Shown one piece after another: positions 15,862-24,296 of a DNA stretch of 38,049 nt (its first letter is position 1; each line of letters opens with the position of its first letter). The DNA comes from CAYXXZ01 sp964469165 (GTDB lineage Bacteria > Pseudomonadota > Gammaproteobacteria > Pseudomonadales > Porticoccaceae): positions 1 to 38,049 of the forward strand of contig CAYXXZ010000020.1 of assembly GCA_964469165.1 (NCBI GenBank). Reading direction: 5' to 3'. The position numbers and the translations under genes are program-made. Below the pieces are notes generated by a model that saw only the letters and a list, made by a program, of their open reading frames with translations, was not told the DNA's origin and did no database searches.

Positions 15862-17313
15862 ATGTCAGAAAAGTACGATGTGGTAGTTGTCGGCGCAGGG
15901 CCCGCGGGCTATGTATGTGCCATTCGCGCCGCGCAGCTCGGCCTCAAAGTCGCCTGCATCGAGAAGATGAAAAGCCCCGAGGGCAAGAGTGTGCTGGGTG
16001 GCACTTGCCTGAACGTCGGCTGTATTCCTTCCAAAGCCTTGCTCGACAGCTCCCACAAATACTGGGAAACGAAGAACGCGCTCGACCAGTACGGCATTTC
16101 GGCCGAAGGCGTCTCCGTGGATGTCGCCAAAATGATCGAACGCAAGAACGGCATCATCACCCAGCTCACCCAGGGCATCGCCGGCCTGTTCAAGGCCAAC
16201 GGCGTAACGCCCCTGTACGGCAGCGGCAAACTGCTGGCCGAGCGCAAGGTGGAACTGACCGACGCCGATGGCAATGTCAGCATCATCGAGGCCGACAATG
16301 TGGTGTTGGCGTCGGGCTCGACGCCCATCGAAATTCCCGTCGCACCGCTCGATGGCGAGGTGATCATCGACTCCACCGGCGCCCTCGAGCTCCAGGCCGT
16401 GCCGCAGCGCCTCGGCGTCATCGGCGCGGGGGTGATCGGTCTCGAACTCGGCAGCGTGTGGCAGCGTCTCGGCGCGGAAGTGGTGTTGCTGGAAGCAATG
16501 GATACTTTCCTTACCGTTATGGATCAACAGGTTGCGAAAGAAACCCAGAAAATCCTCAAGAAGCAAGGCCTGGATATTCGCCTTGGCTGCCGGGTTACCG
16601 GCTCCGAAGTGAAAGGGCGCGGCAAGAACAAGAAGGTGGAAGTCACCTTCCAGACCAGCGACGGCGTCGAAGCCAAGGAAACCTTCGACAAGCTGATCGT
16701 TTGTGTGGGCCGTCGTCCGTTCACGGAAAATCTGCTCGCCGCCGACTGCGGTGTCGAACTGGACGAGCGTGGCTCCGTGTTCGTCAACGATCAGTGCGCC
16801 ACCAGTGTGTCCGGCGTGTGGGCCATCGGCGATCTGGTGCGCGGCCCGATGCTGGCGCACAAGGGTTCCGAGGAAGGCGTCATGGTCGCGGAGCGCATTG
16901 CCGGACACAAGACGCAGGTCAATTACGACATCATTCCCAACGTGATATACACCCATCCAGAGGTGGCCGCGGTGGGAAAAACCGAGGAACAGCTGAAACA
17001 ATCCGGCGAACCTTATAAAATCGGCGTCTTTCCCTTTGCCGCTTCCGGGCGCGCATTGGCCGCGGGTGAGAAGGACGGACTGGTGAAAGTGATTGCCCAC
17101 CAGGACACCGACAGGGTGCTGGGCTGCCACATCGTCGGCCCCTCGGCGGCGGATCTGGTGCAACAGGCGGCCATCGCCATGGAATTCGGCTCCACAGCGG
17201 AAGATATTTCTCTCATGGTATTCGGACATCCAACCCTGTCCGAAGCCGTGCACGAGGCAGCGCTGGCGGTCAACGGACACGCCATTCACATTCCCAACCG
17301 GCGCAAGCGCTGA
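15862..17313 (+). CDS. lpd: Dihydrolipoyl dehydrogenase (E3)
   Basis: This FAD enzyme reoxidises dihydrolipoyl groups of E2 with NAD+. The 483-residue protein has the FAD fold G-A-G-P-A-G-Y (11-17), the redox disulphide in GGTCLNVGCIPSK (Cys49, Cys54), the NAD-binding G-x-G-x-x-G in V-I-G-A-G-V-I-G-L-E-L-G, and the C-terminal active site HPTLSE (His456, Glu461). ATG 15862 has AAAAAAGG 8 bases upstream; a GTG one codon earlier is less likely. Placement between sucB and sucC means this copy probably serves 2-oxoglutarate dehydrogenase. It may also serve other 2-oxoacid complexes. Confidence 0.97.
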   Translation: MSEKYDVVVVGAGPAGYVCAIRAAQLGLKVACIEKMKSPEGKSVLGGTCLNVGCIPSKALLDSSHKYWETKNALDQYGISAEGVSVDVAKMIERKNGIITQLTQGIAGLFKANGVTPLYGSGKLLAERKVELTDADGNVSIIEADNVVLASGSTPIEIPVAPLDGEVIIDSTGALELQAVPQRLGVIGAGVIGLELGSVWQRLGAEVVLLEAMDTFLTVMDQQVAKETQKILKKQGLDIRLGCRVTGSEVKGRGKNKKVEVTFQTSDGVEAKETFDKLIVCVGRRPFTENLLAADCGVELDERGSVFVNDQCATSVSGVWAIGDLVRGPMLAHKGSEEGVMVAERIAGHKTQVNYDIIPNVIYTHPEVAAVGKTEEQLKQSGEPYKIGVFPFAASGRALAAGEKDGLVKVIAHQDTDRVLGCHIVGPSAADLVQQAAIAMEFGSTAEDISLMVFGHPTLSEAVHEAALAVNGHAIHIPNRRKR

Positions 17314-17345
17314 TTGTTGGGATCCAGCAGGGCGCTTTGATCTGG

Positions 17346-17373
17346 ACGCCGCGCGGCTCTGGCCGGGCGGCGT
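17346..17373 (+). terminator. GC-rich hairpin after lpd
   Basis: ACGCCGCGCGGC (17346-17357) and GCCGGGCGGCGT (17362-17373) pair with one mismatch around a 4-base loop. The hairpin is followed by TCGATTT. It lies 33 bases after the lpd stop and may attenuate transcription into sucCD. The T-tail is weak. Confidence 0.4.
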
Positions 17374-17395
17374 TCGATTTGGTATCCCAGGGTTA

Positions 17396-17427
17396 TTGCA
17401 ACAGGGTATTTCTCTGGCCTGTTGCAA
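17396..17427. repeat. 10-bp inverted repeat before sucC
   Basis: TTGCAACAGG (17396-17405) and CCTGTTGCAA (17418-17427) are perfect reverse complements with a 12-base loop. It sits in the 219-base lpd-sucC gap, about 105 bases before the sucC ATG. It could be an operator or a leader hairpin; which is not evident. Confidence 0.6.
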
Positions 17428-17532
17428 TGGGCATGGGTCAAAAGGGGGCGGGGCGGTTCGATGCTCCGCCGATCTGGGGTTTGGAGTCTTGCAGTGCAGT
17501 GATCTCCAAAAGACATACTTACGGTACACGAC

Positions 17533-18696
17533 ATGAATCTTCATGAATATCAAGGCAAGCAATTGTTTGCCCAGTACGGACTGCCCGTCTCCAAGGGGAT
17601 TGCTTGCGATACCCCCAAGGAAGTGATTGCGGCGGTAAAAGAAATCGGCGGCAACAAGTGGGTGGTCAAGGCCCAGGTGCACGCTGGCGGCCGCGGCAAG
17701 GCCGGTGGCGTCAAGCTGGTCGACAGCGCGGAAGAAGCTGCAGCATTCGCAGAGAAGTGGCTGGGCAAGCGCCTGGTCACCTATCAGACAGATGAAAATG
17801 GCCAGCCCGTTTCCAAGATTCTCGTCGAAGACTGCACCGATATCGCCGACGAACTCTACCTGGGCGCCGTCGTGGACCGGGCGACCCGTCGCATCGTGTT
17901 CATGGCTTCCACTGAAGGCGGCGTCGAAATCGAGAAAGTTGCCGAGGAAACCCCGGAAAAGATCCTCAAGGCCATCGTCGACCCACTGGCTGGCGCGCAG
18001 CCCTATCAGGGCCGTGAGTTGGCGTTCCAGCTGGGCCTTACCGGTCCCCAGGTCAACCAGTTCGTGAAAATATTCCTGGGCCTGGCCAAGCTCTTCAAAG
18101 AGAAAGACCTGGACCTCATCGAGATCAACCCCTTGGTCATCAAAACCGACGGCAACCTGCACTGCCTCGACGCCAAGCTGGGTGTTGACGGCAACGCGCT
18201 GTTCCGTCACCAAGACCTCCACGACATGAACGACCACACCCAGGATGACCCCCGCGAGGCCGAAGCCGCGCGCTGGGAGCTCAACTACGTGGCGCTCGGC
18301 GGCAACATCGGCTGCATGGTGAACGGCGCCGGTCTGGCCATGGGCACCATGGATATGGTGGCCCTGCACGGTGGTTTCCCCGCCAACTTCCTCGACGTGG
18401 GCGGCGGTGCCACCAAGGAGCGCGTTGCGCACGCGTTCAAGTTGATTCTGTCGGACGACAGCGTCAAGGCGGTACTGGTCAATATCTTCGGCGGTATCGT
18501 GCGCTGCGACATGATCGCCGAAGGCATCATCGGCGCGGTCAAGGAAGTGGGTGTGAACGTACCTGTGGTTGTGCGTCTTGAAGGCACCAACTCCGAACTT
18601 GGCAAAAAAGTGCTGAGCGAGTCTGGCCTCGATATCATCGCGGCCGAAAGTTTAACTGACGCTGCCCAGAAAGCAGTGCAAGCAGCGGGGAACTGA
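17533..18696 (+). CDS. sucC: Succinyl-CoA ligase beta subunit
   Basis: The ATP-grasp beta subunit forms, with SucD, the enzyme that makes ATP or GTP from succinyl-CoA. The 387-residue protein begins MNLHEYQGKQLFAQYGLPVS, the family start. It shows K-A-Q-V-H-A-G-G-R-G-K-A-G-G-V-K (nucleotide-binding glycine loop), E-I-N-P-L-V (metal site), and the C-terminal CoA-ligase fold with G-G-I-V-R-C-D. Length is close to E. coli SucC (388). It is two bases from sucD. Confidence 0.98.
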   Translation: MNLHEYQGKQLFAQYGLPVSKGIACDTPKEVIAAVKEIGGNKWVVKAQVHAGGRGKAGGVKLVDSAEEAAAFAEKWLGKRLVTYQTDENGQPVSKILVEDCTDIADELYLGAVVDRATRRIVFMASTEGGVEIEKVAEETPEKILKAIVDPLAGAQPYQGRELAFQLGLTGPQVNQFVKIFLGLAKLFKEKDLDLIEINPLVIKTDGNLHCLDAKLGVDGNALFRHQDLHDMNDHTQDDPREAEAARWELNYVALGGNIGCMVNGAGLAMGTMDMVALHGGFPANFLDVGGGATKERVAHAFKLILSDDSVKAVLVNIFGGIVRCDMIAEGIIGAVKEVGVNVPVVVRLEGTNSELGKKVLSESGLDIIAAESLTDAAQKAVQAAGN

Positions 18697-18698
18697 TC

Positions 18699-19571
18699 AT
18701 GTCCGTACTCGTCAACAAAGACACCAAAGTCATTTGCCAGGGCTTCACTGGCGGTCAGGGCACTTTCCACTCCGAGCAGGCCATCGCCTATGGCACCAAG
18801 ATGGTCGGCGGCGTGACCCCAGGCAAGGGCGGCACCACCCACCTTGGCCTGCCCGTGTTCAACACTGTGCGCGAAGCGGTCGAAACCACTGGCGCCGATG
18901 CGTCGGTGATCTACGTTCCCGCGCCTTTCTGCAAGGACTCCATCCTCGAGGCCGCGCATTCCGGCGTCAAGCTGATCGTCACCATCACCGAGGGCATCCC
19001 CACCCTGGACATGCTCGACTGCAAAGTGAAGTGCGACGAACTGGGCGTGCGCCTGATCGGCCCCAACTGCCCCGGCGTCATCACTCCCGGCGAGTGCAAG
19101 ATCGGCATCATGCCCGGCCATATCCACAAGCCCGGCAAGGTCGGTATCGTGTCCCGCTCCGGCACCCTGACCTACGAAGCGGTCAAGCAGACCACCGACT
19201 ACGGTTTCGGCCAGTCCACCTGTGTGGGCATCGGCGGCGACCCCATCCCCGGCTCCAACTTCATCGACATCCTCACCCTGTTCCAGAACGACCCCGGCAC
19301 AGAAGCGATCGTGATGATTGGTGAAATCGGCGGCACCGCGGAAGAAGAAGCCGCGGCCTTCATCAAGGCCAACGTGACCAAGCCCGTGGTCTCCTACATC
19401 GCCGGTGTAACCGCCCCCAAAGGCAAGCGCATGGGCCACGCGGGCGCCATCATCTCCGGCGGTAAAGGCACCGCCGACGAGAAGTTCGCCGCCCTGGAAG
19501 ACGCCGGTGTCAAAACCGTGCGCTCCCTGGCGCAGATCGGCGAAGCCCTGAAGGAAGTTACCGGCTGGTAA
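18699..19571 (+). CDS. sucD: Succinyl-CoA ligase alpha subunit
   Basis: The alpha subunit binds CoA and carries the phosphohistidine intermediate. The 290-residue protein has the CoA-binding Rossmann fold (V-I-C-Q-G-F-T-G-x-Q-G-T-F-H) and the active-site loop G-H-A-G-A-I-I with His247, equal to the phosphorylated His of E. coli SucD. It is the last gene of the TCA run and is followed by a strong terminator. Confidence 0.98.
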   Translation: MSVLVNKDTKVICQGFTGGQGTFHSEQAIAYGTKMVGGVTPGKGGTTHLGLPVFNTVREAVETTGADASVIYVPAPFCKDSILEAAHSGVKLIVTITEGIPTLDMLDCKVKCDELGVRLIGPNCPGVITPGECKIGIMPGHIHKPGKVGIVSRSGTLTYEAVKQTTDYGFGQSTCVGIGGDPIPGSNFIDILTLFQNDPGTEAIVMIGEIGGTAEEEAAAFIKANVTKPVVSYIAGVTAPKGKRMGHAGAIISGGKGTADEKFAALEDAGVKTVRSLAQIGEALKEVTGW

Positions 19572-19581
19572 TTTCTGGCTT

Positions 19582-19623
19582 GGCAATAAAAAAGGCAGTC
19601 TTTGGGCTGCCTTTTTTATTGCC
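19582..19623 (+). terminator. sucD intrinsic terminator (17-bp stem)
   Basis: The arms at 19582-19598 and 19607-19623 are exact reverse complements (GGCAATAAAAAAGGCAG on the left) around an 8-base loop. The A-run before and T-run after the core make it a textbook Rho-independent terminator, active in either direction. It ends the sdh-suc transcription unit. Confidence 0.95.
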
Positions 19624-19803
19624 TGTGATAATTCTGTGACAGCGGCCTTGGTTGCGAATGGGCATCCACAAGTAACTTCAGGAGTAGGGGTTTCACATCC
19701 CGATGGTGTCTTTAGTAAAGGCAGGAAAGTATTCCGACCATGGGTTATTTCAGTGGTTGGAAATCGGATCCGGGGATTTGGCAGAAAATAGTTGATAAAT
19801 GAC

Positions 19804-20394
19804 ATGACAAAAACGCCCAAGGGCAGACATGAGAGTGAACCCTCAGGAACAACCATTCTGGGGGCCTATACGGTGCATGTGGCGGCACTGAAGCGGTTTG
19901 TCCTGCGCCTGCTGGGTAACCAGAACGATGTCGATGATGTCGTACAGGAAGTATTTCTGCGAGCCTACAATGCGGAAAGAAGCAAGGAGATAGAGGAGCC
20001 CAAGTCATATCTGTTCCGGATAGCCAGAAACGTCGCCTTGAACGAACTGCGGCAGAAAACGCGGCGGCCCACGGATTACCTGGAAGATTTCGAGCCGTCC
20101 CAGGTGCTGACCAGTGACTGGACCTTGGAAGATCAAATAATGGCACAGCAGAAGCTGGAGCTGCATTGTGCAGCCGTGGCGGCCTTGCCGCCCACATGCC
20201 GCAAGGTCTATCTGATGCGAAAAGTCTATGCCATGAGTCTCAAGGAGATTGCCGACGTATTGGGTATATCCGTGAATACCGTCGAAAACCATATTACCAA
20301 GGGATTCGCGCGCTGCGACGCCTATGTAGAAGAACGTCTGGGTGAAACCAACAAGGGGGGTAAACACTATTCGGCAAAGAGGCGAGGAATCTGA
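19804..20394 (+). CDS. FecI-like ECF sigma factor
   Basis: This 196-residue sigma factor has only regions 2 and 4. Region 2 (about 30-85) contains N-D-V-D-D-V-V-Q-E-V-F-L-R and P-K-S-Y-L-F-R-I-A-R-N. Region 4 (about 120-170) contains LPPTCRKVYLMRKV and S-L-K-E-I-A-D-V-L-G-I-S-V-N-T-V-E-N-H. With FecR two bases downstream and an STN receptor next, it belongs to the iron-starvation (FecI) class of surface signalling, although the ligand need not be iron. It directs RNA polymerase to the receptor promoter when FecR releases it. ATG 19804 is chosen; TTG 19792 is in frame. Neither has a clear Shine-Dalgarno. Confidence 0.92.
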   Translation: MTKTPKGRHESEPSGTTILGAYTVHVAALKRFVLRLLGNQNDVDDVVQEVFLRAYNAERSKEIEEPKSYLFRIARNVALNELRQKTRRPTDYLEDFEPSQVLTSDWTLEDQIMAQQKLELHCAAVAALPPTCRKVYLMRKVYAMSLKEIADVLGISVNTVENHITKGFARCDAYVEERLGETNKGGKHYSAKRRGI

Positions 20395-20396
20395 CT

Positions 20397-21488
20397 ATGG
20401 ATAATGTTCATCCTTTTCAGAGCCATGAAGACATTCGCGCCGAAGCGCGTGACTGGGTGCTGAGGTTCAACCGCGATACAGAACCGACCGCCGAGGACAT
20501 CTCGGCGTTGAGGGAATGGGCTGGTCGCAGCTCCGTTCATCGTGCGGAATTGGAGCGAGCCACGGAATTCTGGTGCGATGCCAACCTGTTGTCCGAACTG
20601 GCCGTACCGGTTGGCCGCAGTGGCGCCAGATCGATGGGGGAGCGTAGAGGGCGGCTGTGGCAACGCCTGCTACCCCGCAGTTTTTCCAGCGCCGTTGTCG
20701 CCGTCCTTTTCCTGGGTGTTGCCGTCGTTGTGTCTCTCCAGTTATTACAGATCCACGGTGATATCGAAAATGGAACTTACACCACGGCAATTGGAGAGCA
20801 GAGAGTTCTCGTGTTGTCGGATGCATCGCAGATTCAACTCGATACCAACAGCGAGGTGCGGGTGGACTACGGTGAAAGTTCCAGAAGCATTCATCTGGTG
20901 CGCGGCAAGGCCCATTTCGACGTGGCCAAGGAGCAACGTCGTCCCTTTGAAGTCTATGCGGCGGATGGGCTGGTGCGGGCGGTGGGAACGGCGTTTTCTG
21001 TCTACATAGACAATCGTGACGTCAAGGTAACGGTCAACGAAGGTCGAGTGGATCTTGCCCGCGTGCAGCGGCGTGCCCTGCTGCAAACGGGTGATGTGGG
21101 CGCTACTTCAGGACACGAGGTCTCGGGCCGAAGCCAGATTGGCAGTGAGGTCTTTGTATCGCTGAAAAAGGGCCAAAGTGCCCAGTTCAACAAGAATGAG
21201 CAGGAGGTCAATGAACTTTCTGATAAGGACCTTTCGCGGGAGCTGGCGTGGCGAAAGGGCTTGCTGATATTTGTTGGTGATCCGCTGAGTGAAGTCATTT
21301 CCGAGGTAAACCGCTATACCGACATCAATATCGAAATTCTCGATCCCGATCTGGCTGACCTGCAAATAGGAGGCCGTTTCAGAGTCGGAGAACTGGAAGC
21401 CCTGTTCGACGTGCTGGAAGTCGGGTTTGGTGTGCAGATCAGTTATCGCGACAAACGTCATGTCGAGCTGCGCTCGTCTCTCCACTGA
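20397..21488 (+). CDS. FecR-family anti-sigma factor
   Basis: This 363-residue inner-membrane protein transmits the receptor signal to the sigma factor. The cytoplasmic N-terminal domain (1-95; E-A-R-D-W-V-L-R-F, L-R-E-W-A-G-R-S-S-V-H-R-A-E-L) is the sigma-binding FecR N-terminal type. One membrane helix follows (about 97-117). The periplasmic FecR domain (about 125-225) carries V-G-T-A-F-S-V and V-T-V-N-E-G-R-V. The C-terminal domain (about 290-363) resembles the STN-binding end. It starts two bases after the sigma factor stop, so translation is coupled. Residues 231-275 form a polar insert I do not recognise. Confidence 0.92.
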   Translation: MDNVHPFQSHEDIRAEARDWVLRFNRDTEPTAEDISALREWAGRSSVHRAELERATEFWCDANLLSELAVPVGRSGARSMGERRGRLWQRLLPRSFSSAVVAVLFLGVAVVVSLQLLQIHGDIENGTYTTAIGEQRVLVLSDASQIQLDTNSEVRVDYGESSRSIHLVRGKAHFDVAKEQRRPFEVYAADGLVRAVGTAFSVYIDNRDVKVTVNEGRVDLARVQRRALLQTGDVGATSGHEVSGRSQIGSEVFVSLKKGQSAQFNKNEQEVNELSDKDLSRELAWRKGLLIFVGDPLSEVISEVNRYTDINIEILDPDLADLQIGGRFRVGELEALFDVLEVGFGVQISYRDKRHVELRSSLH

Positions 21489-21563
21489 TGTAATGATGTG
21501 ACTGAAAGCCATTCTCTCAAGAACAGCGGAGCAAACAAAAATTTGCGTCTTTTCATACAAGAA

Positions 21564-24191
21564 ATGAAAAAGAATAAAAATAAGAGTAGTGGTCGGCGAC
21601 CTTTTTTGCGTTATAGCAATGGTAAGGCCTTCGTACAGAAACGAAAGCTTGAAGGCAAAAAAGGGAATGTGGCGCTGATAAGGGGTATTTTTTTCCTGGC
21701 GGCTTGTTTGTTGACTACAACCGCGGTTGCGGAACGGCTCAAGACTTATCAGATCAACCTGCCGAATCAGAGCGTGGCGGAATCACTTGCCAGTTTGTCC
21801 GAGCAGATCGATGTATTGCTGCTTTTTCCCTACGAAATTGCCAAAGAGCTAAAAGCCAACTCTGTACGTGGTGAATATACCCTGCCCGAGGCGCTGGAAA
21901 TAATGCTTGAGGGGACGGGGTTTTCCGGAAGGCTTTCTGAGAAAGGGGTGCTGATGATTTCTTTGATGAAATCTGAAGATATCCAAGAAAATTTCAAGTC
22001 GACTGAGAGTGGAGAAAAAATGAACACTAATAAAAATTTACTTGTGGCGCTTATGGGAGTATTTTCTGGCGCAAGTGGAGTGCAGGACGCCATAGCTCAG
22101 GATGAAGGGAGGTATGGGATAGAAGAAATTGTTGTTACAGCACAGAAAAGGGCTGAAAATCTCCAGGATGTTCCTATCACTATCAGTGCGTTTACAGGCT
22201 CCATGCTGCAAAATTCAGGGGTTCAAAAAACGGATGATCTTTCCGTGATTGTTCCAGGGTTGCAGATGGGGCGGGATACTGGACCCGGCGTGACGTTTCT
22301 TCGAGGTGTTGGTACTAAGAATAGTTCTGCAGGTGAGGAGAGTAGTGTTCCAACATACGTGGATGGCGTGCTTGTTGCCAATATGATTTCCTCTATTTTG
22401 TCTTTTAATAATATCGAGCGTATCGAGGTGCTTAAAGGGCCTCAGGGAACATTGTTCGGTCGAAATGCAACAGGTGGATTAATACATATCCTTACTAAGG
22501 ATCCACAACAGGACTTTTCCTCCAACCTCAAGGCCTCCTATGGCACTTATGGAACAGTTGAAACCAGCTTGTACGCTACTGGGGGACTTGTGGATAGTAT
22601 TGCCGCGGATATTGCCGTTTCTTATGCAAATCAGGATAAGGGATATGGTGATAATCAGGTGACGGGAAATGACACTAACAGAGCGTATATTCATTCCCGA
22701 GCTGTACGCAGTAATTTTCTCGTAGATTTTAGCGAAAAGACAGCAGGGCGTTTGACATTTGATTACCGGGAACATAAGGATAATCTGGCCATTGCTCGCC
22801 AGCCAGCTCCGGGTGCGGTTGGGCTTGATGGTGCTACGACGTACAGTGGCGACTTTTACGACATCCAAGCAGATGCGGACTCTTTTACGTTTTCCCGCTC
22901 ATGGGGAGCGTCATTCAAGCTTAGTCATCAGTTCGATCAGATGGATTTTGTTAGTATCTCAGCGTACAGAGAAGGACATTCCTTGCAGATACTTGACCAG
23001 GATGCGACCCCAACCAACTTTGTCACAGCATCATTGGTGATTGATTCCGAATTTTTCTCTCAGGAGTTTCAATTATTATCTTCTAATGATAGTAGGTTGC
23101 AGTGGATGCTTGGGCTGTATTATATGAACGATACATCAGGTTATCGTCCTTTTGAGCTTGAAGGGTCATCTATTCCAGGTCCGGTTGGGACGAGATTTCT
23201 GGGGGATTCTGTTCAGGATACCGAGTCATATGCGGCGTTCGGCCAAGTAACTTATGACATTGTAGACAGCACCAGCATCACGGTGGGCTTTCGAGTCACG
23301 AGAGACGAAAGGGAGCTATCTGTAGATAGGTTTTTGGATTTTGGTGAGACACAATCACTTTTGCCACGGATAGACAAAGATAAGTCTTGGACTGAGCCGA
23401 CTTGGCGGGTATCAGTTGATCATAGAGTTTCAAATGATGTAATGATATTTGGTAGTTACAGCCGTGGCTTCAAGAGTGGTATTTTTAATACGACAGGAAT
23501 AATGTCTGTTCCGGACACAACTGGCCCTGTCAATCCTGAAATTCTCGATGCCTATGAGATTGGTGTAAAGTCATTTCTTCTCGATAACAGGGTGCGCTTG
23601 AATACTGGTGTTTTCTATTATGAATACTCCGATATGCAACTGAGCCGGACTTCTGAGGGTACTACTCAGCTCCTGAATGCTGCCGAGGCAGAAATTTTAG
23701 GCGCTGAGCTGGATATAACAGCCATGGTTTCGGATAACCTGGAGTTATACTTTGGTCTGTCGTTGCTTGATACGGAGTACAAGAAATTTCCTGGGGCGCC
23801 TATAAGCATCCAGAATCCTGCTGGTGGAAATACGATGGATGCGGGAGATGCGAGTGGCAAAAAATTAATCAGAACACCGGACTATACTCTGAATATCGGC
23901 GGTAAATACGCAATACCCAGCAGTGTCGGTGAATTTGGTCTTTCCCTAAACTACTATTACAACGATGGATTTTTCTGGGAACCAGAGAATCGTCTTAAAC
24001 AGGATGCTTATCATGTCCTCAATGCTGATTTGTCCTGGAGCAGCATCAATGGAAAATCAAAGATCAGTATTTTTGGGAAGAACTTGACAAACGATAAATA
24101 TTCCTATCATGCGATTAGTGGAGCATTGGGTGACCTTATTTCTGGTGGAGCGCCTAGAACTAGCGGTATAGCGGTGGAATATAACTTTTGA
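21564..24191 (+). CDS. STN-domain TonB-dependent receptor
   Basis: This 875-residue outer-membrane receptor imports a ligand using TonB energy and signals through FecR. A basic N-terminus and the hydrophobic stretch G-I-F-F-L-A-A-C-L-L form a first signal peptide, ending near A-V-A. An STN signalling domain follows (about 50-125). A second signal-peptide-like segment starts at Met153 (MNTNKNLLVALMGVFSGASG) and ends near A-I-A-Q. Then come a TonB box (EEIVVTA, 187-193), a plug (F-L-R-G-V-G, Y-V-D-G-V, L-K-G-P-Q-G-T-L-F-G-R-N-A) and a 22-strand-type barrel ending V-E-Y-N-F. The start is uncertain: GTG 21498, ATG 21564 and GTG 21669 (after AAGGG) are all possible. Base composition is AT-richer than in the TCA genes. 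The ligand is unknown; a carbon source is as likely as a siderophore. Confidence 0.93.
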   Translation: MKKNKNKSSGRRPFLRYSNGKAFVQKRKLEGKKGNVALIRGIFFLAACLLTTTAVAERLKTYQINLPNQSVAESLASLSEQIDVLLLFPYEIAKELKANSVRGEYTLPEALEIMLEGTGFSGRLSEKGVLMISLMKSEDIQENFKSTESGEKMNTNKNLLVALMGVFSGASGVQDAIAQDEGRYGIEEIVVTAQKRAENLQDVPITISAFTGSMLQNSGVQKTDDLSVIVPGLQMGRDTGPGVTFLRGVGTKNSSAGEESSVPTYVDGVLVANMISSILSFNNIERIEVLKGPQGTLFGRNATGGLIHILTKDPQQDFSSNLKASYGTYGTVETSLYATGGLVDSIAADIAVSYANQDKGYGDNQVTGNDTNRAYIHSRAVRSNFLVDFSEKTAGRLTFDYREHKDNLAIARQPAPGAVGLDGATTYSGDFYDIQADADSFTFSRSWGASFKLSHQFDQMDFVSISAYREGHSLQILDQDATPTNFVTASLVIDSEFFSQEFQLLSSNDSRLQWMLGLYYMNDTSGYRPFELEGSSIPGPVGTRFLGDSVQDTESYAAFGQVTYDIVDSTSITVGFRVTRDERELSVDRFLDFGETQSLLPRIDKDKSWTEPTWRVSVDHRVSNDVMIFGSYSRGFKSGIFNTTGIMSVPDTTGPVNPEILDAYEIGVKSFLLDNRVRLNTGVFYYEYSDMQLSRTSEGTTQLLNAAEAEILGAELDITAMVSDNLELYFGLSLLDTEYKKFPGAPISIQNPAGGNTMDAGDASGKKLIRTPDYTLNIGGKYAIPSSVGEFGLSLNYYYNDGFFWEPENRLKQDAYHVLNADLSWSSINGKSKISIFGKNLTNDKYSYHAISGALGDLISGGAPRTSGIAVEYNF
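22011..22022 (+). promoter_or_regulatory. Internal ribosome binding site and start in the receptor gene
   Basis: GGAG at 22011-22014 stands five A residues before an in-frame ATG at 22020. Translation from here would give a receptor of about 723 residues with its own signal peptide but no STN domain, that is, a transporter that cannot signal. The sequence allows this; use in vivo is inference. Confidence 0.45.
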
Positions 24192-24253
24192 TCCTTTCAG
24201 AACTTCATGACGTTCGCGTTGAACTGCTGTTTTGACGCTTGGCATTTTTTAAG

Positions 24254-24271
24254 CTATTGAAATGTCAATAG
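24254..24271. repeat. Short hairpin upstream of the phosphotransferase gene
   Basis: CTATTGA and TCAATAG form a 7-bp stem with loop AATG, 63 bases after the receptor stop and 25 bases before the next ATG. It follows a T-rich run. It may be a weak attenuator between receptor and kinase-like gene. Confidence 0.35.
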
Positions 24272-24296
24272 AAAGTGTTCTTAATCGAGGTGCAAT

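Noticed and set aside
15865..18432. Long open frame (855 codons) antisense to lpd and sucC
   Set aside because: It runs across two conserved genes and their gap with no recognisable domain. High GC makes such antisense frames common.
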